Below, in pieces: positions 1 through 10,922 of a DNA stretch of 64,000 nt (position 1 is its first letter; each line of letters opens with the position of its first letter). The position numbers and the translations under genes are program-made. The stretch is from Budorcas taxicolor. Lineage: Eukaryota; Chordata; Mammalia; Artiodactyla; Bovidae. The notes beneath the pieces were generated by a model. The model ran no database searches, was not told the origin of the DNA, and worked only from the letters and a program-made list of their open reading frames with translations. The stretch covers positions 104,959,567 to 105,023,566 of the forward strand of contig NC_068912.1 of assembly GCF_023091745.1 (NCBI RefSeq), given 5' to 3'.

Positions 1-142
1 CCAACTTGAACTTTGTGGGCAATCCTTGGCTTACGGTAAGTCAACACATAGGTTGGAACTTTCAGCGGCCATGAACCACTCAGGCCTGGCACCTTTGCCA
101 TTTCTGTTCCACCAAACCTCAGGCTGAAGTTCCAGGTATTGG

Positions 143-171
143 CTCCTCCTCCTCCTCCTCCTCCTCCTCCT
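143..171. repeat. (CTC)n microsatellite
   Basis: About nine and a half uninterrupted CTC units. Likely polymorphic between individuals. Confidence 0.9.
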
Positions 172-299
172 GGTTTTTCCTCCAGTTCCTGGTGCCTCTG
201 CCACCTCCCTACTCTCTGCTGACTCCTCCGGAGACTTCAACAAGTGGAGAAGGAAAGACACTACGATTTGCTGAGCATTCACACACATGCTGCACTCAG

Positions 300-415
300 C
301 AGTTTAAGTCTTACTGAGTATCTGTAACAAACCTCTGAGTTGGTTTATTATTCTGATTTTACAGAGGAGAAACTGAGGCTTCAGGGAACAACTGACCCAC
401 TTACCAGGGGTAAGT
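300..415 (-). mobile_element. MIR SINE fragment
   Basis: Contains the reverse-complement MIR core: a TTTTACAGAGGAGAAACTGA-type block at about 357-377 preceded by a degenerate TATCT..CTCT region. Confidence 0.6.
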
Positions 416-440
416 GTTGCGGCAGGAATTCACACCAAGG

Positions 441-1340
441 TCTGTGCTCTTCCGCCTACCCTGAGACACCTCTAGGCGAGCCTAGGCCAGACAGAAACTC
501 TCCTGGGGAAAGGGCACCAGGAACTGCCACGCTGGCTCAGCAACCCCTGCACAGATCTCCTCTCTCTTCCAGGATTAAAGGGGATCCCCAATTGCCAAGG
601 CATTCAGGCCCCTCCAAGCCCCTCCTCATTCTGATCCCCTCCCTCACTCTGCTGGCAGCACCTCCCACACCCCTGCCCCAGGCCTTGGGAGCAGCTGCAG
701 TGACCTCACCCAGCCCTGCCCTGGCCCGGCTCTGGGGAGGGCTCAGCAGCTGTGCCCCAGCCCTGCAGGCTGGCTGGGGGGCGGGGGGTGGAAAGGAAGA
801 GTGGGCATGGTGCCAAGAGAACCATCTGCTCTCCCAGGGGCATGGCCACCCGCACAGACACTGGCCTTACCCCCAGGGTCTGCCCTTGGCCCTCTGTCCC
901 CATACCAAGGGGCTCCAGGAGGCCCACGCAGCCCACCCAGACTGGGGCACCAGCCCTCATCTGCCGTCTGTCTTCTCCCGGAGCCTGAGAGGTCCTTGCA
1001 GGGCACGTTGGAGCACGAATGTCCACTGAAAAATGAACAAATGCTCGGGGTAAGTTCTCGGGGGCAGAGGCCAGAGGCCAGGGCTGGGTGTGCTGAGCAC
1101 TGCCCGCCCAGCCCCAGTCTTGCCAAGCCAAGAGCAGGCAATCCCCTGGGGGATGGGGGCCTCCATCCCCTCACATCTGCTCAGCTGGCAGGTGCCGCTG
1201 GCAGAGGGCAAGCCCCTTCCCCCACAGCCCCAGCTCAGGTTACAAAAGGAGGCAAGGCCAGCTGAGGACAGGGGGAGGGGACAGGAGGGGTGGAGGAGGC
1301 CTCACAGCTTCCCAGAGTGTTGGGGGAGGGGAGCTCAGAT
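441..1340. other. Intronic DNA, nothing recognised
   Basis: GC-rich, low in CpG, with overlapping open frames on both strands but no coding similarity, start context or splice pattern that I can support. Confidence 0.5.
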
Positions 1341-1344
1341 TCCT

Positions 1345-1490
1345 AGATGGGACTCAGAGCCAGAGAGGGAAGGACCATGCCCAAGGTCACACAGCCTGCC
1401 AGTGGGCAAAGAGGAGCCAGCATCTAGGGGCAAGCAGTGCTGAGTTCAAGGGTGACCTTGGGTAAATCACTGCCCTCATTTGTGAAAACA
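1345..1490. mobile_element. MIR fragments
   Basis: About 1345-1430 resembles the MIR segment around 'CCAAGGTCACACAGC' on the minus strand. About 1440-1490 resembles the 'GACCTTGGGTAAATCACT' segment on the plus strand, so two pieces in opposite orientation adjoin. Confidence 0.5.
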
Positions 1491-1737
1491 CGGCCTGAAA
1501 CCTGCCTGCTTGCCCTCAAGGCCTCAGGGAAAGCTCTGTAGGCTAGAGAGCAGCATATGGAACCTCCTGATTCCCTCACACCCCAGGGACAGAAACGGAG
1601 GGACTAGAAGAAGAAGTCTTGCCCCCACCCCCGACACATTTACAAGTCAGTGTCTCTCAGGGATCAGGGCCCAGGACCCCCACCCTACACAGGGCACGGA
1701 CAGTTATCTCCTTTCCTTTGCCAGAGCGATGAGCAAC

Positions 1738-1905
1738 TAACAGTATTTGCTCAGATTTCACTGGGGACTTTACATGTAACTCTCCTCAGATGTAATTCTC
1801 ACAGCAAAGCTTGGACATATCTTATTATTATCCCATTTTGCAGAAGGAAACTGAGGCTTGGATGCTCAAGGCTACACAGAGGGTGGGTGGCAAAACTAGG
1901 ACTGC
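1738..1905 (-). mobile_element. MIR SINE
   Basis: Ordered MIR blocks: lower part near 1770-1800, TTATTATTATCCCATTTTGC at 1822-1841, AAACTGAGGCTTGG at 1848-1861, then the ACACAG core. Confidence 0.75.
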
Positions 1906-2765
1906 TCCTCCCTGCTTGCCTCGAGACTCTTACCCGCACCACTGTCTTACCTCTGAGATCCTCAAGGCACCAAAGCATGCTGCCTGGCACGTCAGGCCTG
2001 GGATCTTGGGAGTCTTGGGGCCTCTACTCTTTCTCAGATTCATCTTCTATCCTGAATCCCAGTATGAGGCCCACAGTGGGCCTCTGAGCCAGTCTCTTCC
2101 CCTGCCCCAACCCTCCATACTATCCTTTCTGCCCATGTCATCCCTCATCCCCCACAGCTTGGAGTGCCAACTTCTTGGTGTGGCATTCAAGGCCACTCAC
2201 CAGCCGGCCTCTGCTTGCTTCTCCAGCCTCAAGTCCTGCTGGGCTCTGGCTAACATAGCCAGACCCTGTGAGGCTCCCAAAAAATCCTGAGGGTTTAACT
2301 TTTTTGCCTCATTCTCTTCCCTCACCTCCAAATACCCACAGCGTATTATCTGTCCCTCCATCATGACCCTGGGTCATTTTTATCCTCATCTTATTTCCCC
2401 AGCTGGACCTGCAGGCATTTCAAGGGCAGGGAGCCAGTCTGGTTCCTCTGAGCAGCGCTGCACAGTGGGTGCCCAGTGGGTGTAGGCCTGGATTAAAGTG
2501 AGTGGAGGAAGCAGCCATCAGCCCCAGGACCTGCAGATGGAGAGGGGGCCGATGTCAGCTCCCTCCCTCTGGGAGCTCTGGGTTGCAGAAAGGGAGTCAG
2601 GATCCCAGAGCCAACCCCCAGGCTGGAAGCCTCAGGGCCAAACTCCAAGGGAAATCAGAGAGACAATGTCGCTGGTGGAGGCCAGCCTGCACTAGCCTGG
2701 ACGGAGCACTGGGTTAGAGAGGAATGGCCCAGGGGAGTTTCTTTTCTGTCACTGCCAGTGGGATA
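1906..2765. other. Intronic DNA, nothing recognised
   Basis: Mixed-composition sequence with no confident repeat or gene. Short open frames here lack any family resemblance. Confidence 0.45.
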
Positions 2766-2767
2766 CT

Positions 2768-2872
2768 ATGAGAGCCTACTTTGTGTCTCTCAGCCTCACT
2801 TTCCTCATTTGCAAACTGGGGACAGTAGCAGTACCAGCTTCACAGTTTGCTGTGAAAATTAAATGGGAGCAC
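2768..2872 (+). mobile_element. MIR SINE fragment
   Basis: Shows CTCAGCCTCACTTTCCTCAT, 'GCAAACTGGGGACAGTAGCAG' and a degraded GTGAAAATTAAATG tail in MIR order. Confidence 0.7.
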
Positions 2873-3477
2873 GCCTGTCACGGCACGTGGTGGTTGCATC
2901 TCCAGTTGGAAGAGTTCTATGTGTGGCTGAAGCAAAGGTCAGAAGACGAGAGGGGCGAGTGATGTGGCTGGAGAGGTTGACTGGGGCCAGGAGGTCAAGA
3001 CCTGGCGTGGCTAAGGCCCCAGGACTGGTCCCTGTAAGAACAGCACACATGGTCTCACCTCCCCCACCAGACAGGGAACTAGCAGAGAGCAGGGACCGCG
3101 ACTTTCCAGTTCCTCACGGGCCAGCGCCAAAGAGGCCTGCCGAGGATTCGTGCCGAGGATTCCTGCCGATGACCGTTCCCCTCCCTCCTGCAGCCAAACG
3201 CTCTGTGGCAGAGCACAGGAGACACGGAGGGCAGGGCGGGGCGGATGAATGGATTCTTGGGGGTGGAGGCGTGGGAGTGGTTTCAGTCCCTTGAAGCTGA
3301 CTGCATGGGGCTCAACTCCCTGGAGGACCCAGAAAGAGTGAGGAAGAGAGGTGTGGGCTCAATCTGAGCAGCCTGCTTGGAGGAGAAGGTGGTCCACCCT
3401 AGGAACAGAAGACAGGAGGGACAAGCAGGAGTCAGGGAAGATACCATCTAAGGCATCAGTTCAGAATCTGACCTGTC

Positions 3478-3612
3478 ACCAGACAGACCTGTTAAAATAC
3501 AGATTTCAAAGCTCACCCACTGACAGTCTGATACAGAGGGTCTCAGACAAGGGCTGCAGACTGTACTACCTAAAAGCTTCTAGGTGACTCAGATCATCAG
3601 CCAGCTCTGCCA
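3478..3612 (+). mobile_element. MER5A-like hAT-Charlie relic
   Basis: Order of blocks (CTGTTAAAATACAGATT, CTGATACAGAGGGTCT, GCTTCTAGGTGACTC) follows the MER5 nonautonomous DNA transposon. Terminal repeats are eroded. Confidence 0.55.
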
Positions 3613-4106
3613 ACAACTAAGGACTTAAGGCAGGATTCTCAGAAAGACACACTGGGTTTCCGAATCACCTAGTAGGTAGGTTTTTGTTCAAACTACCCAA
3701 GCACCTGCCTAGTTTCTGAGGGGTGTCCCCAGGGATCAGCCCCTGAGAGTGGCTGAGAAATGAAACTCCCCTGAGCCCCACGCAGCAGTCTTGGCGAGCA
3801 GGTGACAACGGCAGTGGTCTGGGTTGACAACTCCAGCGTCAGGTATAAAGATGGCAGCGCGAGGGCAGTGTGGGATCAGAGGCAGCAGGGAAAATGGGAG
3901 CGAGGGCAGGGCCTGGACAAGGCCAGCAGAGGGCCCAGGGGCCCGAACAGAGCAGTTTGGGCTTGGTTGGCTCCCAAGGGAACTGAGCAACTCTGGAGAG
4001 TTCTGGAGTGAGCATGAGTGAGCCTTGGGGCAGGAGGACTAGTTGGGATGTGGGCTGACACTGCACTGGCATTGGGAGATGGTGACACATGGTAGCAACA
4101 GACAGG

Positions 4107-4320
4107 TCTGCATCTAAACCCAGTCTCAGCCTCGTTTCAGCTATGCTGCCTTGGCAAGAGACTTGCCCTGGAAGAGACTTCGTCTTTTCCTCAATTTCCT
4201 CAGCTGCAAAATGGGGCTATTATCACATACCTGGCAGGACCCAGGGAGGATGAAATGGGAAGATTTATGTGAAGTGCCCAAATGACTGCCTAGCACCCAG
4301 GAGTTAATTCTCTTAATTCT
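4107..4320 (+). mobile_element. MIR SINE, nearly full length
   Basis: Runs from the central core through 'CTCAATTTCCTCAGCTGCAAAATGGGG' (in two pieces at 4191-4216) to a degraded GCCTAGCACCCAGGAG tail. Confidence 0.7.
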
Positions 4321-5690
4321 TGTTCCCCTTCCCACAAGAGGCATCCCTCTTAGAGACCAGAAAGGTTTCCCTGCAAAGATGGAGGCCCTGGGGGGGGAGG
4401 GTGTGGGAGGCCCCTCCCGCACAAGCCACCTGGCCCCCCTCCCACCTCCACATATGGGTTGAGGGGTGGGGAGAGGCAGCAAACAGCCAAACCCTCCCAA
4501 ACAGGAGTTGGTTTCCATGGTAACCAGGGTGCCAGGAGGAAGGGGGGCATTCCAGATCCAGCTGTCCCCCCTAAGCAGCCTACCCGGGCCCCAGAGTCTC
4601 CACTGATGCCCACCTAACACCCTGGACCCCCATCTGCCTGCTCTGGGGGGACAGCTGGGACTGCCACGAGCACTCCCTTCACTGTGCTCAGAGTATGTCT
4701 GCCACCTGGGTACCGCCAGGGGCAGGGTAGGCAGCCCCAAACAGGAGTCCCCAGTTCGAGTGCATTCACACTGCTACTCACCTGCTTCCACCCATGAGAA
4801 GCCCCATCAGTACTCTGTGCCCCCAGGCCCAACTAACCCATCACGGCTCTTAGAACCAGAGGGTTTATCCAGTTACAGCCCCCCAAAGGGCCAGAGACAG
4901 GGTGAGTTAAGGCCCTTTGACTATGGATGAGAACACAGAGGACCAGAACGGGAGAGAGCTTTGCTCCAGTTCAACACACTCGAGATGAAGGTCCCCTACA
5001 GGGGCTCTCCCCACCCCTCACCCACTCCCAACTCCATAGTTCCAACAGACCCTGAAGGGCTGAACTAGGACACCTGGAGCAATGCTCCAGAGAGATGGGC
5101 CATGGCCAGAGAGAAGGAAGAAAGGCCTAACCACCCAAAGGTCTGTCTGGCAACAGAATGGGCAGTGCTGGAGGCTGCAAGCTCCCAGCACCTAGCAGTG
5201 TGTGAGAAAGGGAGTAATCTAGGAAGGAGGCTTGACAGCAGGTAATGGGCTCCATGACTCCCCAGTTCTCCTGGAGACAGAAGTCAGACTTGGATGTGAA
5301 AGGAGTAGTGAACCTGTTTCTTGGGGACCCATCCACAAGATGGTAGGCAGGCTACAGGCTCAGATAGGGAAGGGGTGCTGAAGAGTCAGCTGCGAGGTAA
5401 GGGAGACAGTGGTGGAGGGGCTCTCCCTGCTACAGCCATACCCTAGAAGCCCTCACCCACACGCGAAGCCCGCGACCATACCTGCACTCCTCACAAGACA
5501 CAGAGGGGCTTCCAAAGCTCTTTGGACCCCATTTAGCAGCCACCACCAGCTCCACTCAAAGAGAAGAGAAGGTGGGCTGCTAGAAACAAGCTTGCCCCCT
5601 TTCCAAATCCCTCCTGACCCCAGCCCTAATGGCACAGGAGGAAACACGTGAGTTTGGGGTGTATAAGGGGGTTCAGTTCCCAGGTATGCC
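4321..5690. other. Intronic DNA, G-rich patches only
   Basis: Contains a G-rich patch at 4388-4412 and a C-rich run just after, otherwise nothing recognised. The longest open frame (4141-4740, minus) has no family resemblance. Confidence 0.45.
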
Positions 5691-5944
5691 AGTTCTTAGG
5701 GAGGTGATCCTAAGACAAGTCACTTCTCCACCTGGGAAAGTGGGATGCTAACACTAGCCTGGACCTGTGGTTGCTTGCTCCCCAGCCCTCTGAGCCCTTC
5801 CCCTTCCCTAGCAGAGCCCCTCCACTCCACTCAGTCCTGAAGCTGGGTCCTCAGGGCCTGCAGACAGGGGAGCCCCAACCCGCAGAAAGTGGGGGCCGGT
5901 GGGGGGGACGCTGAACTTTCGAACCTCTACACCCCGCTCCCCGC

Positions 5945-6065
5945 GCCGTTCATTACCTTAACAGGAGTTAAAAATAACCGTCTCATCTCTTTAAATTAGT
6001 CTGTCTGCAATTACCGCCTGGCACGGCGCTGCCCGCCATCGTCCCGCTGGAGCGGCGCCAGGTGG
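5945..6065. promoter_or_regulatory. Candidate enhancer core with MEF2 and homeodomain motifs
   Basis: An AT-rich, non-repeat stretch abuts the GC-rich block. TTAAAAATAA at 5968-5977 fits the MEF2 consensus YTAWWWWTAR exactly. ATTA homeodomain cores occur near 5952, 5994 and 6009. The sharp switch from AT-rich to CpG-rich is typical of conserved intronic elements. Conservation was not tested. Confidence 0.4.
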
Positions 6066-6660
6066 CAGGCGGGGGCCCTCACCCTGTCTGTCGGTCTGTC
6101 TGCCTGCCTCCAGGTCCGCCCCTCCTTCTCCCCGCAGAGGTGCAGCTATCCCAGGGGCCTCCTGGCGGCCCTGCCGCTCGAGCTCCCCAAGTTGCTGGGG
6201 AGGGGGGGCCCGGGGGGCCACGCACACGGCTGGCAGAAGTGAGGGGGCCTTCGTGGAGCAGAGGACTGGGAGGGGATGGTGGGGGGCGGGGCGCGGTAGC
6301 GGGGGAGGGGCGCCGGGAGGCCCGGGAAGCCGGAAGGGCCCGCCGCGCGCCAGCGCTCGTGGGTGGGTGTGAGCAGGTGGCCGTGGGAGTCTGCCGGGCG
6401 TGCCAGCAACTGTGCCAGGAGCGGCTGGCACGGGCTTGTGCCCAGGAGGCGGGCAGCTGCCAGCCCCCCGCTCGTGCAGCGCGGGGGGTGAGGACACCCC
6501 CCAACCCGGGCTCACACCGCCTCCTCCCACACCCCCACCAGCCCTCAGGGCTGGGGATCCCCGGAGGACAAAGAAGGAGGAGGGAGCCCCGCTGGAACGG
6601 GCTGCGGGGAGGAGAGAAGGGGAGCCCTGCAAGCAAAAAACTGCTCAGCCGGGCTGTCGC
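6000..6660. promoter_or_regulatory. Intronic GC-rich, CpG-containing block
   Basis: This part of intron 1 is much richer in G, C and CpG than its surroundings and carries several G-runs (for example 6269-6327). It has no recognisable repeat and no coding similarity; the roughly 210-codon open frames on both strands are composition effects. It could be an intragenic CpG island, alternative promoter or enhancer. Confidence 0.5.
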
Positions 6661-7076
6661 AGGACCCTCCTCCTGGCTTCAGGGAGCAGCCCCTCCCTTC
6701 TAGACCCCACCCCACCTAGGACCTACTGGCCGGCCTGGGTGGGATCCGGGTTGGGGTGAGGGGGGCACCACCCCTCCTGACCCCACCCCACAACAGCCAA
6801 GGTGCTCCAGGCACTGAGGGAGAAGGGAAGTCCCCCTCCACTGGGCGCCTCCCTGACCCGTCCTGGGGACAGGAATGGGAGGCACCCAGGCCTGGCCTGA
6901 AAGCTCCCAGGGGAGCTGGCAGCCAGGAAACACAAAAGCAGGCAGAGCAACTCCAGGGGTGGAAGTGGAAGGAGCTCCAGGATCCAGAGCAGCCTGGAAG
7001 GCTTCCTGGAGGAGTCCAGCACTAGGGAAGGAGGGGCTAGAGTATCAGAGGAAGTGGGAGACCCTCCTTGGATGGT

Positions 7077-7164
7077 AAGGGACAGGGAGGCCTGCTGGCA
7101 CGCTACAGTCCATGGGGGTAGCAAAGAGTCGACATGACTTAGCGACTGAACAACAAAAACAACC
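7077..7164 (+). mobile_element. BovB/BovA 3' tail fragment
   Basis: Matches the last 80 or so bases of BovB: GACAGGGAGGCCTGCTGGCA, then a 'GTCCATGG..AGCAAAGAGTC' block, ending ACTTAGCGACTGAACAACAA. The flanks CTTGGATG (7067-7074) and CCTGGATG (7164-7171) may be a decayed TSD. It is the only ruminant-specific repeat seen in the intron part. Confidence 0.8.
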
Positions 7165-7339
7165 TGGATGTGGGATAGCCACATTTCCGGACCCGGACCT
7201 GGAGACCCTATGCCCTGATGGCAACTCTTCCAGCCTCTCCGGCACCAAGCCCAGTCTCTCTTTGGGCTTCAGCCTGCTGTTGATCTTGCCTCCTCCAATT
7301 CCTCTCTGCAACACCTCTGAACTGTCATCCCACATCCCT

Positions 7340-7640
7340 GGTTGGGCCACAGGGCAAAGGTCAAGCCCTTCCTGATCTGGCCCGCTCGGCCTTTCCCATG
7401 ACACAGTCCTGCCACCTCCAGAAGCCCTTAGTTCCAGCCTGGCATGCCCAACAGTCTCCCAAACCCAGTGTATGAATACCACCTCCCTGTCTTTGCATAC
7501 GCAGTCAATATCCCTTGGAAGTCTTTCCCCCCAATTCTACCCGCCCTCCCCACCCAGTGAAGAAAGACCAGATCAAGTGCCATCTTCTCTGGGAGGGCTT
7601 GCCTGGCTCCCCAGCGGATCTCCCCGCTTTCACCACACCC
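7340..7640. mobile_element. L2 LINE 3' relic
   Basis: Pyrimidine-rich sequence with L2 3' features such as CAAGCCCTTCCTGATCTGGC and a later 'GTGCCATCTTCTCTGGGAGG' block. Confidence 0.5.
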
Positions 7641-8489
7641 CTGCCCCCAGCCCTGTCTCCCCCAGTCCCCACTCCCCAGCCCTTCCTGCCTGTAAAACAC
7701 AGGGCTTGGGTAACCCTGATGCATCCTGAAGGTAGGTCCAATGCCTCCCCCACTGGTCCCCCCACTCTATCTATCACAGGGTTCAGTACACCCCAGGGGC
7801 TGAAGGGCAACCCTTATGTGGGGGAGGGGAGGGAGGAAGGAACAATGGGTCCCTGGCCCCAACCCTGGCACCTGAGGTGTCCCACAGGCTCTGTAACCAG
7901 AGGGTGGCGGGGAGTTGGGAATGGCCCCTCCACCCAGCCCCTGGAGGGACAGACTGGGAATGGGGGAACAGGTGGTGGGAGCGGCGGGAATGAGAGGGGA
8001 AGGAGGCTCCCTGGGGAGCTGGATGCGGGTGGGATAGGAGGAGGACAGCCATTGAGGGGATGAGATGGGAAAGGCCAGAGGTCTCTCTGAACAGCCCTCC
8101 GCTGCTGCGGGGGTCTCTGCCAGGGTCTAGGTGAGGAGCCTGAGGACCCCTCACCAATGCCCCAGCCCAGGGCAAGCCTTCCTGAGCCCGGGCACAGGGA
8201 GAAGCGGCGTGTCCCCAGCAGTGTGGTGCAGAGGAAACGGCATCCAACGGGCAGGCGGGAGGCCTGGGCCATCATCCAGGGCCTGCCACTCACTGATGAC
8301 CTGAGGAGAGCCCCATTCCCTGCTAGGGCCTCCATCTCACAGTCTGCAAAAGGAGCTGATGGGACTCTATTATCTCCAAGTACCTTCCCAATCCCATTCT
8401 CAGATTAGATCCATCCCTGTTTGAAAGCTGCCAGTGTCCCCCTCCCACAACCAGGGCAAGCAGGACACTATTCCAGAGGCTCTGGGTCC

Positions 8490-8660
8490 CTGGAGGGAGA
8501 CACACCTAGATTGGAATCCAGCCTTCCCATCTCCTGACTGTGACCTTGTGCAGTTTGCTTCTCCAGTTTGTGCCTCAGGGCCCAGTTCTGTAAGTAGTGA
8601 CAGTAAAACCCACCTCAGGCAGTGCAGAGGGCATTAAAGGTGACACCTGGCACAGATGCC
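8490..8660 (+). mobile_element. MIR SINE
   Basis: Shows TTGGAATCCAGCCTTCCCAT, TGACTGTGACCTTGTGCAGT and GTAAAACCCACCTCAGGCAG in MIR order. Confidence 0.6.
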
Positions 8661-8689
8661 TGAAGCTGCCTGGCAGAGGGCTTGGCCCT

Positions 8690-8890
8690 GAGACCCTCAG
8701 TGCTCTGCAGTTTTTTCCCGGCTTCAAGCCTCATGTTCCCTCTTGCCATCTTCCCCATCATCCCTAATCTTTCAACTCCAACTGGAGCTCTGCCTCCTGT
8801 AGGAAGCCCTCCTGGCTTGCTCTGACTCACAGTATCCTCCCTGGTCTCAGCACCCTCTGCACCATCCACTCACTTCTTTACTCTTTTACC
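8690..8890. mobile_element. L2 LINE 3' relic
   Basis: CT-rich run with 'TGTAGGAAGCCCTCCTGGCT' typical of L2 3' ends. Confidence 0.45.
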
Positions 8891-8899
8891 AGATATGCA

Positions 8900-10439
8900 C
8901 TGGTAGCTCCTGGTGCCAGGCTCTATGCTTGGTGTCATGGGCACAGAGATTGATCTAACTACTGCCACTGTTTTCCAAAGAGGGTGGGGAAGGGAAATGA
9001 GACAGGACACAAAAGACTAAGACTTATGACAGGTAGGGAGAGGACCAGAGATGAGGGAGTCCTGCGCTAGCTAAAAGGGGTTAGGGAAGGCTTCCTGGAA
9101 GAGGTGTCTGAACTCTGCTCTTGACGACAGGGACTATCCACAAAGAGAAGCGAAGGGTGGGACAGTGCAGGGGAGGGAGGTGGGAGCAAAGTACAGGACC
9201 CACTTAGGAGGAACAAGTGTTCTGCTGGGGGCTGAGCCCAAGGGGGACCAGCTAAAGGATGGAGAGGAAGACTCAGGCCTGCCACTCCAGCCTGCATCCC
9301 CACCCAGCAGTGGCCAGAGAGACAGAGGAGCTGCCAGCATAAAGCCTGAGAGCCGTGGGCTCCCAGGTCAACTCCCAGGTCAGCACAGCTGCTGGGCATC
9401 TCGCGCTGTTCCTGTCCACAAGCCTCCCCTCCTCCACCGGCACACCTACTTCCCCTGACCCTGCCTACCACCACCAGCCACAGCCCCTTGCCTCCATTTA
9501 GGGATGTCTCCCTCATAGAGACCCCCTCTTCCACAGGGAGCCTGGCAGCTTACAGGCCCTAGGCATGGCCTGACCACTCCCACCCCCCAGCCTCCTCTCC
9601 TCCAAAGGCATCGACGGTCCCCATTCCCCAACAAGTTAGCCAGGGTAGGGTCGGGAGGCCACAATCCAGTCAAGACCCTGTCCTCTCCCAAGATGGCTCT
9701 CCCCTTTCCAGTGGTTGGTACTGAGACCTCCCTGGGGTGCCCCTCCCCCTTCCCCCACCCCAAATGCATCTGGGCTCAGAAAATCAGGGAAGTGGGAGAC
9801 AGACAGCCTGGGGTGGGCACAGACAGATCCCCAGGTCTCAACACCCTGCCCTCACACCAGCAGGGGTCATCACCAGCCCACCATGCTGATCCAGCCAAGG
9901 GGGGGACAGCAGCTGCCCCATGGAGAACTCAGATCACCTGACCAGTTCCCCACCTCAGACTGGCTGGTGCCCTAGGGTGAACTCCTGGCACTACAGAAAG
10001 AACTGTGGGCCTAGGGTCGCATTCCTCACCCTGAAGCCAGCTTCAGGGAGGGCAGCGGGAAAGATTTGGGAGGAAAGCAGCCACTGGCCCGAAGTCATTA
10101 TTTCAGCTCTTTAAGGAGGGTGCCCTGGTGGAGAGGGTAGACCAAGGGTAACACAAAGCAAACTCGGGCGGGTAGCAGAGGGGTCCCCACCGTCTGAGGC
10201 CTGAGAGTAGGTTCTTCTGCTATGCCCGCAAGGGTGGGGTGAGGGTATCCCTCAGAGGTGCCTCAAAGTGGCAGTCGCTTGTCACCCCACCAGACCTCCC
10301 ACCCTGCATCCAGAGTATGCACACAGCTGCTCCCAGCACGCCCCCGCCTGTCGGCCAGCCGGCCCCACGCCCTGGGCACACACTCTGACCCCTGGGGATG
10401 CCCCAGGGTTTCCCTCCAGACCGCCCACCGGGTGCCCGG
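8900..10439. other. Intron 1 proximal part, nothing recognised
   Basis: Unique-looking sequence leading into the CpG island. No exon, RNA gene or clear repeat seen. Confidence 0.45.
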
Positions 10440-10502
10440 GGACATCTAGCAGCCCTTGGACGCCCCAGCCAACGGCTCTAGCACCCCTCCCCAGCCGGAC
10501 GC

Positions 10503-10512
10503 CCCCACCTTC
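10503..10512 (-). other. FOXO6: FOXO6 exon 1 splice donor
   Basis: The exon/intron boundary reads TGG AAG | GTGGGGG on the minus strand. GT is followed by G at +3 and +5, but +4 is not A, so the donor is moderate. Its position after the GWK codons matches the intron site common to the FOXO family. Reading past it continues only to a stop near 10446, which would be intron read-through. Confidence 0.9.
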
Positions 10513-10922
10513 CAGCCGGCCGAGCTGTTGCTGTCGCCTTTATCCTTGAAGTAGGGCACGTAACGGACCATCCAGTCGTAGATCTGCGAGAGCGTGAGCC
10601 GCTTGTCCGGGGCGCTCTCGATGGCTTTGGTGATGAGGTCGGCGTAGGACAGGTTCCCCCACGCGTTCCGCCGGGAGCTCTTCGCTTTCCGCAGCGGTCC
10701 GACCTCCGCGCCCAGCGGCGGCGCTGGGGCCATCGGCGGGGCCGTGGCCCGGCGCTCCGGCCCGCAGTCCTCGGCGCCCTCGGCCACCCCCGAACCCAGC
10801 GCTCCGTCCTCGTCGCCGACCAAGTCGGGCTGCGGCAGGGGCCAGGTACACGAGCGCGGCCGGCTCTGCGGCGCGAAGTCCGGGTCCACGTCCACCTGAT
10901 GCGCTCGCAGCTTCGCAGCCAT
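10509..10922 (-). CDS. FOXO6: FOXO6 coding exon 1 (residues 1-138, partial gene)
   Basis: Forkhead box O6 is a nuclear transcription factor acting downstream of insulin/PI3K-AKT signalling, expressed mainly in brain. The exon starts at an ATG in a strong context (ACC before, G after) and opens MAAKLRAHQVDVDPDFAPQS. Residues 21-27 (RPRSCTW) form the N-terminal AKT phosphorylation site, with Thr26 the acceptor. Residues 78-85 are basic (RKAKSSRR). The forkhead domain begins near residue 86: helix 1 is about 92-101 (SYADLITKAI) and helix 2 about 110-122 (TLSQIYDWMVRYV). The exon ends after GWK at residue 138, in phase 0, followed by GT at 10508-10507. FOXO1, FOXO3, FOXO4 and FOXO6 all split here, so the recognition helix (NSIRHNLS) is in exon 2, outside the window. 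The 138 codons have no internal stop or frameshift. FOXO6 is preferred over its paralogues because the N-terminus and the acidic-to-basic linker match it closely. Confidence 0.97.

Larger units (their letters stand above)
1..10508 (-). other. FOXO6: FOXO6 intron 1 (partial, runs off the window)
   Basis: From the donor at 10508 to base 1 no sequence encoding the forkhead recognition helix (NSIRHNLS) or the rest of FOXO6 was found on the minus strand. The first intron is therefore at least 10.5 kb and exon 2 lies outside. In human this intron is also long. The intron holds MIR, L2 and MER5A relics, one short BovB tail and a GC-rich block at about 6.0-6.7 kb. Confidence 0.85.

Noticed and set aside
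4141..4740. 199-codon minus-strand open frame
   Set aside because: Overlaps a MIR element at one end and has no recognisable protein family.
5991..6703. Open frames of about 210 codons on both strands in intron 1
   Set aside because: Same GC effect, with no conserved domain, splice pattern or start context.
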